Part shown: positions 8,768 through 16,723 of the stretch, piece after piece
Numbering within the stretch: the stretch's first letter is position 1
Layout of the letters: every line of letters starts with the position of its first letter
Assembly: GCA_018266075.1 (NCBI GenBank)
Contig: JAFEBB010000005.1
Location: forward strand, 1 to 64,000
From: Deltaproteobacteria bacterium
Lineage (GTDB): Bacteria > Myxococcota > Myxococcia > Myxococcales > SZAS-1
Length of the DNA stretch: 64,000 bases
Reading direction: 5' to 3'
Made by a program: the position numbers and the translations under genes
Notes under the pieces: model-generated
The model's input: the letters and a program-made list of their open reading frames with translations, nothing else
What the model was told of the DNA's origin: nothing
Databases searched by the model: none

Positions 8768-9857
8768 CGCGCTTCAGGTACTCCTCGCGGCTGATCATGC
8801 CCTTCTCGACCAGCATCTCCACGAGCGTCCGCAGCGAGCGGACCTCGGCGGTGAGGAGCTGCTCCATGCGCTGCACGGAGGCGGTGAGCTGCGCGATCTG
8901 GTCGGCGCCGACCGCGGGCACGGCCTTCGACTGCGGGCGCGCGGCCACCATCGCGGCCGCGGTGAACACGGTCGCGGGTCCCTGACCCTGCGGCGCATGT
9001 CCGAGCACCGGCGGCTTGTGGGCCACCCCGGGGACGTGCGGCTGAGCGAGCGGCGGGGGCAGGGCGGCGGCGCCGTTGGTGGCCGGGCGTGCGCGCGCCT
9101 CGGGCGGCGGAGGCGGCGGCGTGGAACGCGAGGGCGGACGCGCGGTCTGCGCGGGCTTCGCAGGCACCTGACCCGCTGCGACCTTCGCGACATCGGCCAG
9201 CGTCACGTGCGGATTGGTCTCTTCCTTCAGCTTCTCCACGTCGACCATGTGCGAGACGCCGTCGCCGCGGCCGGGGATCACGCCCGCTGCCGGAACGCCG
9301 AGGTCGATGAGCTGCTCGGAGAGGCCGAAGTGCTGCGGCGTGGCCGTGGGCACCGACTGCACCGACTCGCCGTAGTAGTACTTGCGGATGGCGCGATCGA
9401 TGTCGCTCGCGCCGGCGACGACCGGGCTCACCGTGCGGATGTTCAGCTCCATCCGCATGTCGCGCAGGTTCGCTTCGTTGGTCGGGTCGGCGGTGGCGAC
9501 GGAGAGCGCCTTCTTCACGTCGTCGTACGCCATCGGGAACACGCCGTACTTCTCGGCGAGCTGCACGGGCACGCGCGAGATGGCCTCGGCGCTGGGCAGG
9601 TCCTTCGTCAGGTCGACGGCGGGGAGCTGGAGCTGGTGGGAGAGCGCCTTCACCATCAGCTCTTCCTTCACGAAGCCGAGGTCGATGAGGATGCGCCCGA
9701 GCTTGCCGCCCCACTTCTTCTGCTCGGCGAGCGCGGCGTTCAGCCGGGTGTCATCGAGGACACCGGCCGCGACCAGCAGCTCTCCCAGCTTTCTGCGATT
9801 GGCCATGAATCGGCTCCGTCCCGCGGCCTGCTGCTCGGGAATCGATACCACGTCCAT
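8751..9857 (-). CDS. MshEN (GspE/PilB N-terminal) domain protein
   Basis: A 368-residue protein. The N-terminal part (about 18-160) matches the MshEN/type II secretion ATPase N-terminal domain: KLGELLVAAGVL, the LGRILIDLGFV repeat, LPAVDL, and the ISRVPVQLAEKYGVFPM stretch before an ATADPTNEANL motif. No Walker A or ATPase domain follows. Instead there is a Pro/Ala-rich linker (about 235-300) and a C-terminal heptad-type coiled coil. In enzymes of this family the domain can bind cyclic di-GMP; whether this one does is unknown. The ATG at 9857 has GAGG about 10 bases upstream; an ATG at 9806 with ACGGAG at ideal spacing begins just at the conserved domain and is an equally good start. Confidence 0.85.
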   Translation of the reverse strand: MDVVSIPEQQAAGRSRFMANRRKLGELLVAAGVLDDTRLNAALAEQKKWGGKLGRILIDLGFVKEELMVKALSHQLQLPAVDLTKDLPSAEAISRVPVQLAEKYGVFPMAYDDVKKALSVATADPTNEANLRDMRMELNIRTVSPVVAGASDIDRAIRKYYYGESVQSVPTATPQHFGLSEQLIDLGVPAAGVIPGRGDGVSHMVDVEKLKEETNPHVTLADVAKVAAGQVPAKPAQTARPPSRSTPPPPPPEARARPATNGAAALPPPLAQPHVPGVAHKPPVLGHAPQGQGPATVFTAAAMVAARPQSKAVPAVGADQIAQLTASVQRMEQLLTAEVRSLRTLVEMLVEKGMISREEYLKRVRDRQ

Positions 9858-9970
9858 GGTCTCACCGCCTCTTTCCGGCCGGAAAATTACACCCGGCGCC
9901 TAGATACTCACTCGCAGGGCTTGCAAGCAAGGGAGCCCCTGGCGATTTTGGGGTTGCCCGCAAACGCGAA

Positions 9971-10002
9971 GACCCAGCCCGCCGACCGTCGGCAGCTGGG
10001 TC
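9971..10002 (-). terminator. Nested GC hairpin downstream of the metallophosphoesterase gene
   Basis: An outer stem GACCCAGC/GCTGGGTC encloses an inner stem GCCGA/TCGGC with a 3-base loop, giving one long hairpin. It lies 23 bases past the stop of the minus-strand gene at 10025-11245. There is no clear T-run, so it may end transcription only partly or protect the 3' end. Confidence 0.6.
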
Positions 10003-10024
10003 CCCTCGCTGATCTTCGGAGCGA

Positions 10025-11245
10025 CTACTTGGCGGCGGCGGCGTCCTTGGGAGCCGGCTTCTCGCCCTTGTCGGCCTCGGCAGCGGCAGCCGGCGCGTAC
10101 TTGGCGGCCATCTTCTGCGCCTCGGCCTTCTCGGCCTCGGTGAGCTTCTTGGCGCGGAAGGTCTGGTAGCTGGCCTGCTTGCCCTTCACGGTGAGCAGCG
10201 CCGCCATGCCCTCGGAGGTGGTGTTGTCGTTCATGCTCCAGGGCACGCTGTCCGCGGGGCCCACGCCCACGTAGAGCGCCGGAGAGGGGGTGTTCTCCTT
10301 GATGACGTTCTCGCCGGTGAGGTCGGTGGCGCGGCCGCCGGCCTCCTTCACGTTGCCGAAGACGCCGAAGGGGATCTTGCCGTCGGCCACGAGGCTGTTG
10401 AGGTTGGGGTCGCCGATGTTCTTGCCGCCCTCGATGGCGTCGATGGCGTTGGGGGTCTGGCCGTGCGGCGGGCCGTGGGCCACGAGGATCACCGGGTCGT
10501 TCGCGGCGAGCGCGACCTTCTTCAAGTCCTCCACGTCGCCCTTGGTGTAGATGCAGGGCGAGTTGGGGCAGTGCACGAACTGCGGGTCGTGGTAGCCGGG
10601 GACGGAGACGAGGTCGGCGTCGTCGAAGTCCACGTAGCGGACCTTGCCCAGGTCGACGACGTTGTCGAACTTCTTCTGCACCGCGAGCACGGCGTCGTTG
10701 TAGTCGCCCTTGCACTCGTGGTTGCCGATGAGGACGAACACCGGCAGGCCGCTCTCGGCGAGCACGGTGAGCGAGTGCTCGATGGAGCTCTCGGAGTCGC
10801 CGGTGTCGCCGTCGACGATGATGGCCTCGGCCTTGTTGGCCTTGAACCACTCGACGTAGCGCTTGAGGTTGAAGAGGTTGGTGCCCGTGTCCTCGTTGAT
10901 GCTGGAGAGCACGCCGAAGACGGCCTGATCGTCGGCGTCCTTGTCGAGGAAGCTGAGCTTGTAGCCGTTGAGCTCGGCCTTCTTGCCGGCGACGGTCACC
11001 TGCTTGGGCACGGCAGTGTCGATGGGCCCGACGCAGCTGCGGTCGGAGTCGCCATTGCGCGAGGGCGTGGAGGCGTCGCCGCGGTCGACCTGGTTGGCCG
11101 GGGCGGCAACGGGTGCCGAGCCGTGAACGGCGGGCTTGGCCTCGGGCTGGGCGGCGGGCGCGGGCGTCTCGGCCGGCGGCGTCTCCTTCTTGCAGCCGGA
11201 CGCGGCGAGGACGAGCAGGGCAGCAGCGAGCAGGCGCGTACGCAT
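10025..11245 (-). CDS. Metallophosphoesterase lipoprotein
   Basis: A 406-residue lipoprotein: short signal peptide with lipobox AASGC, a Pro/Ala-rich spacer (about 20-70), then a calcineurin-like phosphoesterase domain. Visible motifs are GDTGDS (GDxxD type, about residue 146), GNHE (about 174-177) and HGPPHG (about 258-263), which carry the usual two-metal ligands. A Lys/Ala/Glu-rich tail (about 360-406) follows. It is expected to face the periplasm on a membrane anchor and hydrolyse a phosphoester; the substrate is not evident. The gene is flanked downstream by a nested hairpin. Confidence 0.9.
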   Translation of the reverse strand: MRTRLLAAALLVLAASGCKKETPPAETPAPAAQPEAKPAVHGSAPVAAPANQVDRGDASTPSRNGDSDRSCVGPIDTAVPKQVTVAGKKAELNGYKLSFLDKDADDQAVFGVLSSINEDTGTNLFNLKRYVEWFKANKAEAIIVDGDTGDSESSIEHSLTVLAESGLPVFVLIGNHECKGDYNDAVLAVQKKFDNVVDLGKVRYVDFDDADLVSVPGYHDPQFVHCPNSPCIYTKGDVEDLKKVALAANDPVILVAHGPPHGQTPNAIDAIEGGKNIGDPNLNSLVADGKIPFGVFGNVKEAGGRATDLTGENVIKENTPSPALYVGVGPADSVPWSMNDNTTSEGMAALLTVKGKQASYQTFRAKKLTEAEKAEAQKMAAKYAPAAAAEADKGEKPAPKDAAAAK

Positions 11246-11278
11246 GGTTCTCCCCAGGCGGAGGAAGGGCGGCGGAAG

Positions 11279-11593
11279 CTACCCCACGGGGCACGCGTGC
11301 TCAAGGCCCCGGATCGCGGGCGGACGGTGCGCCCGGCGTCCATGGGGTGCCTCCTGACGCCGCACGCGCTCGACCGCTACTTCTCGGATTCGGTCGGACG
11401 CCCGTCGAGGCACACCACACGGCGCGCGCTCGAGTTGCACCCAGCGCAAACACTTTGGACAGACGAGCTCGATGGGGCCGCCCCCCCACGTATCCATCGT
11501 CGCCGCCGCGACGTGCGGCGGCGCGGGCGGCGCTTCGCTCTGAGCCAGGGCGACAGTGGGAAACAGGAAGAGCAGGGGAATCACAAATCGCAT
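11279..11593 (-). CDS. Possible small secreted protein with CxxC motif
   Basis: A 104-residue frame upstream of the phosphoesterase gene on the same strand, 33 bases away. It begins with a convincing signal peptide (MRFVIPLLFLFPTVALAQ) and the early mature part contains VCPKC. From about residue 55 the sequence becomes Arg-rich with no recognisable pattern, so the tail may be non-coding or frameshifted. No strong ribosome site precedes the ATG at 11593. I do not recognise the family. Confidence 0.4.
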   Translation of the reverse strand: MRFVIPLLFLFPTVALAQSEAPPAPPHVAAATMDTWGGGPIELVCPKCLRWVQLERAPCGVPRRASDRIREVAVERVRRQEAPHGRRAHRPPAIRGLEHACPVG

Positions 11594-11722
11594 GGAACCG
11601 AACCGGCACACGGGCTGCGGCATGTTGATCACCAACAGGCGCGCTCATGCGTCAGCCTGCCGCCACCGTCCGCCGAAACGCGCTCCCCGCGAAGGAGAGC
11701 AGGGTGCTATCTGAGGATCCCC

Positions 11723-12625
11723 ATGATCAAGAAGATCCTCCTCACGCTCGTCGCCATCGTGCTCGTCGGGGCCATGCTTCTCTACTTTGTAGGCATTCGG
11801 CCCACGTATGCGCCCGAGGGCTGCACCTACGAGCTCGACATCGCCAAGCTGCGCGCGCTCGCGGCGTCGGTGCCGGGCAACAAGCCCACGGAGATTCGCG
11901 TCGAGGACGTCACGGGCGTCGAATTTCCGCGCGCCATCGTCTGCCCCGGCGAGTCGTGGGACAAGGCGCAGTTCCGTGCGTACGCGTACCAGCTGGTCTT
12001 CGATGACAAGACGATCATCGTCGACACGGCGATGAACGCCGCGCAGGCCAAGACCCTCGGAATGACCGAGGGCTTTGACGAAGCCGCGTGGGAGCGCGTC
12101 GCGAAAGGGCTCGCGCAGGCGTCGGCGATCTACGTCACGCACGAGCACGCCGATCACATGGGCGGCGCGTTCGCCGACGACAAGTGGGCCGGCAGCTTGC
12201 GCCTGAATCCGCAGCAGCTCGACAGCACCATCATGAATCGACCGGAGATCTCGGCTGCCGCGCGCGCTGCCGCCAAGCGCATCGGCGCCGATCACTACCA
12301 GGCGGTCGCGCCCGGCGTGGTGGTGATCGAAGCGGCAGGCCACACGCCCGGGAGCCAGATGATCTACGTGGCTCGCGCCGACGGCACCGAGGTGATCTTC
12401 ACCGGCGACACCGCTTGGCTCGCCGACAACATCGATCACCAGCAGGGACCCGCCAAGGTCGTCCTCGCGGCGATGGGCAGCAACCGTCCGGCGCTGTCGT
12501 GTCAGCTCGCAGCGCTTGATCACCTTCAAAAGACCGAGCCCAAGGTCGCGATCATGCCGGGCCACGACAAGGCGCGCATGAGCGAGCTCGTGGCGCGCGG
12601 CGTGTTCAAGCCGACTTTCAAGTAG
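11723..12625 (+). CDS. MBL-fold metallo-hydrolase, membrane-anchored
   Basis: A 300-residue protein with one N-terminal membrane segment (about 3-23) and a metallo-beta-lactamase fold domain. Zinc-binding motifs are THEHADH (HxHxDH), GHTPGS, TGDTAW and a final GHD. The active domain probably lies outside the cytoplasmic membrane. The ATG at 11723 has GAGGA 9 bases upstream. The substrate is not evident; the family includes hydrolases of thioesters, lactones and phosphodiesters. Its stop lies 7 bases from the stop of the convergent Cys-rich gene. Confidence 0.9.
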   Translation: MIKKILLTLVAIVLVGAMLLYFVGIRPTYAPEGCTYELDIAKLRALAASVPGNKPTEIRVEDVTGVEFPRAIVCPGESWDKAQFRAYAYQLVFDDKTIIVDTAMNAAQAKTLGMTEGFDEAAWERVAKGLAQASAIYVTHEHADHMGGAFADDKWAGSLRLNPQQLDSTIMNRPEISAAARAAAKRIGADHYQAVAPGVVVIEAAGHTPGSQMIYVARADGTEVIFTGDTAWLADNIDHQQGPAKVVLAAMGSNRPALSCQLAALDHLQKTEPKVAIMPGHDKARMSELVARGVFKPTFK

Positions 12626-12632
12626 CTCGCGC

Positions 12633-13136
12633 TCAGCGCTTGGCGCACTTGCCGCTGTTGCAGGCGCCGCCGCCGCAGTCCTTGTCGCTGTAGCACTTGC
12701 CGCCGGGCGAATTGGCGCACGTGCCGCTGTTGCATGCAGCACCGCCGCAATCCTTGTCGGAGTAGCACTTGCCGCCGGTCGCGGTGGAGCACTTGCCGCT
12801 GTTGCACGAACCGCCGCCGCAGTCGGCGTCGCTGTAGCACGCGCCGCTCGCCTTCGCGCACTTGCCGCTGTTGCAGGCGCCGCCGCCGCAGTCCCGGTCG
12901 CTGTAACACTTGCCGTCGGGCGAGTTGGCGCAGGCGCCGCTGTTGCACGAACCGCCGCCGCAGTCCTTGTCGCTGTAGCACTTGCCGCCGGCCGCAGTGG
13001 CGCACTTCCCGCTGTTGCACGCCACCCCCGAGCCGCAGTCGGCATCGCTGTAGCACTGCCCGCCACCCGCCGACGCGATGCCAACGAAGACGAGCGTGAT
13101 TCCAACCGCGGCCGCAAGCGCGAGGATCTTGTTCAT
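12633..13136 (-). CDS. Secreted Cys-rich six-repeat protein
   Basis: A 167-residue exported protein: signal peptide of about 24 residues ending SAG, then six tandem repeats of 22-25 residues, each of the form CYSDxDCGGGxCNSGxC with four Cys. Every repeat looks like a small disulphide-linked module. Spacers between repeats vary (for example ATAAGG, ANSPDG, AKASG). The arrangement recalls the Cys-rich modules seen in other myxobacterial cell-surface proteins; no enzyme motif is visible. The ATG at 13136 is the only start giving a signal peptide. Confidence 0.85.
   Translation of the reverse strand: MNKILALAAAVGITLVFVGIASAGGGQCYSDADCGSGVACNSGKCATAAGGKCYSDKDCGGGSCNSGACANSPDGKCYSDRDCGGGACNSGKCAKASGACYSDADCGGGSCNSGKCSTATGGKCYSDKDCGGAACNSGTCANSPGGKCYSDKDCGGGACNSGKCAKR
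12640..13060. repeat. Tandem repeat encoding the Cys-rich modules
   Basis: Six DNA repeats of about 66-75 bp underlie the six protein modules of the Cys-rich gene. Sequence identity between units is high in the CYSDxDCGGG and CNSG parts. Repeat number could change by slippage or recombination without breaking the frame, because each unit is a multiple of 3. Confidence 0.8.
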
Positions 13137-13312
13137 GGCGCGAGCGTACCCGATTCCCTGCAGCCGAATGGGCCCGTCGATTCGTCGTCTGACCCGTGGC
13201 GCTGACTCCTCACTCTTTCTCGCTGGCGCTGTCGAAATCGCAGAAGCCCGTTCGTCGCTTGATGGGAGCGAAGAACCTCTCGTCGTTTTGAGACGATGGG
13301 AAAGGGACAACC

Positions 13313-13717
13313 ATGGGCGAAACGCGTGAAGTGAGTCGGTCCATCAAGATTACATATTGGATAACAACTGTACTGGCTGCGGCCATTTGGTCCGGCGGTG
13401 CGATAGGTACGCTCACCCGGGCCGCGTCGTCGATGGAGGTCTTTCATCGACTTGGCTATCCCGATTACTTCTCGACCATCCTTGGGAGCGCCCAGGTGCT
13501 TGGCGTCCTGGCGATTCTGTTCCCAATTTCGAAGACGTCTCGTGAGTGGGCCTACGCCGGCCTGACCTTTGATGTCGTGTCGGCCATCTTCTCCATCGCG
13601 GCGACGCGTGGTTCAATTGGCTTCTATATATTTCCAATTCTAGCCTTGACGCTGCTGCAGACCAGCTGCTGGACCGGGCGGACAGCGAGAGATTCCAAAT
13701 GGATGCTCAGGCCCTGA
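13313..13717 (+). CDS. DoxX-like integral membrane protein
   Basis: A 134-residue protein with four predicted membrane segments and the size and pattern of DoxX-like proteins (SAQVLGVLAILFP, then EWAYAGLTFDVVSAIFS). Many DoxX-like members sit in oxidoreductase or stress operons, but none is adjacent here. AAAGGGA precedes the ATG by 5 bases. The gene is less G/C biased at third positions than its neighbours and contains stretches such as ATTACATATTGG, suggesting more recent acquisition. Confidence 0.78.
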   Translation: MGETREVSRSIKITYWITTVLAAAIWSGGAIGTLTRAASSMEVFHRLGYPDYFSTILGSAQVLGVLAILFPISKTSREWAYAGLTFDVVSAIFSIAATRGSIGFYIFPILALTLLQTSCWTGRTARDSKWMLRP

Positions 13718-14008
13718 GCTCGGCAGATTGAACCGACCCTCATCAAACCGCGGACAGGCGTTCTCCATGCGTCAGGGCGCCGTGCATCTAACGGTCGAGC
13801 GCATCGGGATTCATGGCACCCCGTCCGGTCGCTCGGCGTCGAGACGCCCGAGTGGCTCGCAGAGGAGGCCCGAACGACGACACGACTCTCGGCGAAGCGG
13901 CCGAGAAGATGCTCGCGCTCTGCAGTTGAACACCTCAAGACGAGCGGATTCGTTCGCGCCGCTGTCGCACTCGACGCGTGAACTCATGAGCGCTCGAGCC
14001 GGCTCCGC
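13718..14008. other. Intergenic stretch, nothing recognised
   Basis: About 290 bases between the DoxX-like gene and a convergent lipoprotein gene. Open frames exist but show no signal peptide, no ribosome site and no family resemblance. Codon bias is poor in all frames. Confidence 0.5.
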
Positions 14009-14695
14009 TCACGGCTCATCGAACTCGGCAATGGTGCGGCCGGAACCCTCGACGCCGAGATCAGCTTGCCCGGCGAGAAACACGCCCTGGTACACCGTGT
14101 ACTGCTTGCCCTTGCGGATCGCGACCGTGTACGGCACCGCCTCTGCCGCGGTGCAGTTCTCGTAGTAGTCCACGCGGACGGTGTAGTGGCCCAGCGGCGG
14201 CGGGGTGTTCGGAGGATAGATGATGTTCTCCGTGTCCTCGCCGAGGCCCGTCGCGAACGGCGTGGTGCAGGCCGCGTTTGCATCGAGGTCGAGCGAGCCC
14301 AGGGCGCCGCAGCTGCTGGGCAATGAGCGATTGGTGTCGCCGTACCAGATCTCGCAGGGGCCGTTGGGCGCGGGCTCCACGAGGTGCAGGTCGAGGTCTT
14401 CCGGCGTGCGTGGGAGGTTCGCCCAGCGCAGCGTGATCTGCAGGTCTCCCTCGTCGCCGTTGAGCGTGCAGTAGCCCGACTCACAGTGGAAGCCGTCGCC
14501 GCAGATGGGATCATCGGTGCAGGGCAGCACGGGAAAGCCCGCGTCGTAGCCGCCGTCGACCGGCTCGCCCGCGTCGATCTCACGGCCGGCGTCGACCAGG
14601 CCGCCGTCGACGGGTGGAGGCAAGCGCGGAAAGAGCGGCTCGCTCTTCCCGCAGGCCGCGAGCGCCAGCAGCATGGAGAACAGGATGCGGCGCAC
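14009..14695 (-). CDS. Lipoprotein with DLDLH...EIWYG domain (paralogue of the 58.2-kb gene)
   Basis: A 228-residue lipoprotein: lipobox LAAC at about residue 15, a Pro/Asp/Gly-rich tether (PVDGG, VDAG, IDAG), a short Cys motif (CGDGFHCESGYC), then a domain with LQITLRWA, EDLDLHLVEP, CEIWYGD, LDLDANAACTT, ENIIYP and GHYTVRVDYYENC. The same landmarks occur in order in the larger lipoprotein at 58215-59699, so the two are paralogues. The pattern resembles YfaP/DUF2135-like beta-sandwich domains, but I place it only tentatively. The role is probably at the cell surface. Confidence 0.82.
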   Translation of the reverse strand: MRRILFSMLLALAACGKSEPLFPRLPPPVDGGLVDAGREIDAGEPVDGGYDAGFPVLPCTDDPICGDGFHCESGYCTLNGDEGDLQITLRWANLPRTPEDLDLHLVEPAPNGPCEIWYGDTNRSLPSSCGALGSLDLDANAACTTPFATGLGEDTENIIYPPNTPPPLGHYTVRVDYYENCTAAEAVPYTVAIRKGKQYTVYQGVFLAGQADLGVEGSGRTIAEFDEP

Positions 14696-14763
14696 GCGTG
14701 TCCCCGGGTGGAGGGCTCCCGAGCGACTCTACATCAGAGCCGGACGGGTTCCGCAGGCGGGCA

Positions 14764-14792
14764 TGCCGCTCGTTCGTCCGGTCCTCTAGAAT
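14764..14792 (+). promoter_or_regulatory. Possible promoter for the rhodanese gene
   Basis: TAGAAT at 14787-14792 is a good -10 hexamer; 17 bases upstream lies a weak -35, TGCCGC. The implied start, near 14799, would leave a 25-base leader before the ATG at 14824, which carries GAGGAG. The site lies in the 128-base gap between divergent genes. Confidence 0.4.
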
Positions 14793-14823
14793 CGGGTCCG
14801 CGTGGCACATGCGAGGAGCAACC

Positions 14824-15339
14824 ATGAAGCCGTTTCCGCCGGCGCTGGTGAACTTTGAAGACTTCAAGTCGCTGGTGAGCGCCGTCGAGAGGCACCGCGA
14901 GCAGCGGCTGGTGGACCTCGACACCTTCTTGCGCATGAGCAAGGAGCCGAACACCGTCGTCCTCGACTCGCGGTCGGACTTTCGCTTCGGGCGCAAGCAC
15001 CTCGCTGGCGCGAAGCACTTGAGCTTTCCCGACTTCACCGTGCAGAACTTGAGGACGCTGATCCCGGACCCGGCGACGCGGATTCTCATCTATTGCAATA
15101 ACAACTTCGACGGCGACCCGGTGGACTTCGCGACGAAGATGGCGCCGCGCTTCGACGAGCCGCCGCGGGTGATGGAGACCCAGATCCTCTCGAATCGCAA
15201 GCCGCTGATGCTGGCGCTCAACATTCCCACGTACGTCAACCTCTACGGGTACGGCTACACGAACGTGTACGAATTGGCGGAGCTGGTGAAGGTGAATGAT
15301 CCGCGGATCAAATTCGAGGGAACGGTCGTCGCGCGTTGA
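14824..15339 (+). CDS. Rhodanese-like domain protein
   Basis: A 171-residue protein with a single rhodanese fold: VVLDSRSDFRFGRKHLAGAKHL is the typical N-terminal substructure (about 40-60) and IYCNNNFDGD (about 91-100) holds the active-site-type Cys and loop. The loop is longer than the usual six residues, so thiosulphate sulphurtransferase activity is uncertain. No signal peptide is seen. GAGGAG lies 5 bases upstream of the ATG. A strong hairpin follows the stop. Confidence 0.87.
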   Translation: MKPFPPALVNFEDFKSLVSAVERHREQRLVDLDTFLRMSKEPNTVVLDSRSDFRFGRKHLAGAKHLSFPDFTVQNLRTLIPDPATRILIYCNNNFDGDPVDFATKMAPRFDEPPRVMETQILSNRKPLMLALNIPTYVNLYGYGYTNVYELAELVKVNDPRIKFEGTVVAR

Positions 15340-15344
15340 GACAT

Positions 15345-15382
15345 GCGCGCCGGCGCTCCCCGAGACAGGGAGGCCGGCGCGC
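15345..15382. terminator. Bidirectional-looking nested hairpin
   Basis: A perfect 10-bp stem (GCGCGCCGGC/GCCGGCGCGC) encloses a second stem CTCCC/GGGAG with a 7-base loop. It starts 6 bases after the rhodanese stop codon and lies 18 bases before the stop of the small convergent frame at 15401-15736. No T-run is present on either side. Confidence 0.65.
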
Positions 15383-15400
15383 ACCACCTCGACGCTCAGC

Positions 15401-15736
15401 CTAAGGACAGAAGCCTCCGTCGAACTCCACGTTCACATTTGCCGGCGCCGCGTTCAAACGGACGTTCGAACTGTTGAGTCCGGTTGCATTGTAGATCTCC
15501 GCCTGGCTGACGATGGTCGCGCCCCAGCCCTCGTTGAGGATGCAGCTGAACGACGCGCCGCTGTCGAGGGGGAATGCGCAGAGCGTCGCGTACGAGAGCG
15601 TGTCCCCTTGAAGTTGCGTGCCTCGTTCGCGCGAAGGCCCGCCAGAGCCGCCGGGAGCGGTGACAACTCGAGGCCTGGGGGCGAAACGGAACTTCCATGC
15701 TCCACTCCGCGTGCGCTGGATTCGCTCGCAGACCAC
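15401..15736 (-). pseudogene. Probable gene remnant or small secreted-protein tail
   Basis: A 111-residue open frame on the minus strand. Only the C-terminal 70 residues look protein-like (TLCAFPLDSGASFSCIL, then EIYNATGLNSSNV and a final FDGGFCP), like the end of a secreted Cys-containing protein. The N-terminal 40 residues are Arg/Gly/Pro-rich and there is no signal peptide or ribosome site. I read it as the 3' remnant of a longer gene, though a genuine small gene is possible, since a hairpin sits just past its stop. Confidence 0.35.
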
Positions 15737-15780
15737 CTCGCACTCGCGTGTGGAGCATCCCAGGGATATGACGTGCGGGC

Positions 15781-16305
15781 ATGCCGGACGTCGCGCACAT
15801 CATCTCGCTCGCCACCTCGGAGGACGTTGCCCCGATTGCCGCGCTGCTGCGCCGCTGCATGTTGAAGATGCGCGCCGACGGCAGCGATCAGTGGAGCGAG
15901 GCGTACCCGACCGCGGAGGTGGTGGTCGGTGACGTGGCCGCGGGGACACTCTTCAGCCTGCGCACCTCGCCGCGCGCCCCCATCGTCGCCGTGATCACCT
16001 GCGATGAGAACGTGCCGCCTGAATATGAGCCGATCGCCTTCACGAGAGGGCGCCCGCTGGTTGTGCATCGGCTGGCGGTCGATCCGGAACAGCAGGGCAG
16101 GGGATACGCGCGCATGCTCATGCAGTTCGCCGAGCGTCGCGCGCGCGAGCTCGGCTGCACGACGATTCGCTTCGACACGTATTCGCGAAATGTCGCGGCG
16201 GTTGGGCTGTATTTGCAGCTCGGCTACGTGCAACTGCCGGGAGAAATCCGCTTCCCGGGGCGAGCGGCCCATTTCTATTGTTTCGAGAAGCTCCTCGATC
16301 GGTAG
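15781..16305 (+). CDS. GNAT family N-acetyltransferase
   Basis: A 174-residue GNAT-fold enzyme. Motif A is present as VHRLAVDPEQQGRGYARMLM (acetyl-CoA pyrophosphate loop Q-x-x-G-x-G/A, about 98-117), followed by the ARELGCTTIRFDTYSRN strand and the GLYLQLGYV C-terminal motif. The acceptor substrate is not evident. The start at 15781 is the first ATG that gives the complete fold. Confidence 0.9.
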   Translation: MPDVAHIISLATSEDVAPIAALLRRCMLKMRADGSDQWSEAYPTAEVVVGDVAAGTLFSLRTSPRAPIVAVITCDENVPPEYEPIAFTRGRPLVVHRLAVDPEQQGRGYARMLMQFAERRARELGCTTIRFDTYSRNVAAVGLYLQLGYVQLPGEIRFPGRAAHFYCFEKLLDR

Positions 16306-16320
16306 GCGAGGACGTCATTC

Positions 16321-16526
16321 ATGAGCGAACGACAGATCGAAATGATTTGGCGCGCTCGCTCGTGCCAACTCAGGAGCCTTGGGCGGCACGCGCCATAGAC
16401 GGCACGGAAGAGTACGAGATGCCGAGCGACACCGCTTCGGCGCCTTCGGTGGTGGACCCGGCGCTCGATGTGAATTTAGACGGCGGCTACACGTTCAAGG
16501 TGCGCCCAGCAGACGCGGGACGATGA
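16321..16526 (+). pseudogene. Decayed zinc-ribbon-type protein gene
   Basis: An ATG at 16321 opens a frame reading MSERQIEMIWRARSC, which stops after 25 residues. A different frame immediately downstream reads DGTEEYEMPSDTASAPSVVDPAL (to about 16468). From memory, the pieces IEMIWRC and EYEMP belong in one small zinc-ribbon protein family. Here the CxxC residues are lost and the two halves are in different frames, so I read it as a frameshifted, decayed copy. The stretch from 16527 to 16723 shows nothing further. Confidence 0.4.
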
Positions 16527-16723
16527 GTCGCCCCAGCTCGGACTCCACGTTCAAGACCTGCTGAATTCGCAGGTCGCGCTCGCGAAGTTGGGGCGTACGC
16601 CTTCGACTACCGTCAAGAGGGCCGCACCATGCTCGGCTCGTTGCAGCTCTCGCTCTCTAGCTGCGGCGATTGAATCGAGCTCGTCGAAGGCGCGAAACTC
16701 TCTTCTTCAACGAGGCGGGTGTC

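Noticed and set aside
13728-14165. Plus-strand frame overlapping the lipoprotein gene
   Set aside because: Biased codon use is on the minus strand; the plus frame has no signal peptide, domain or ribosome site.
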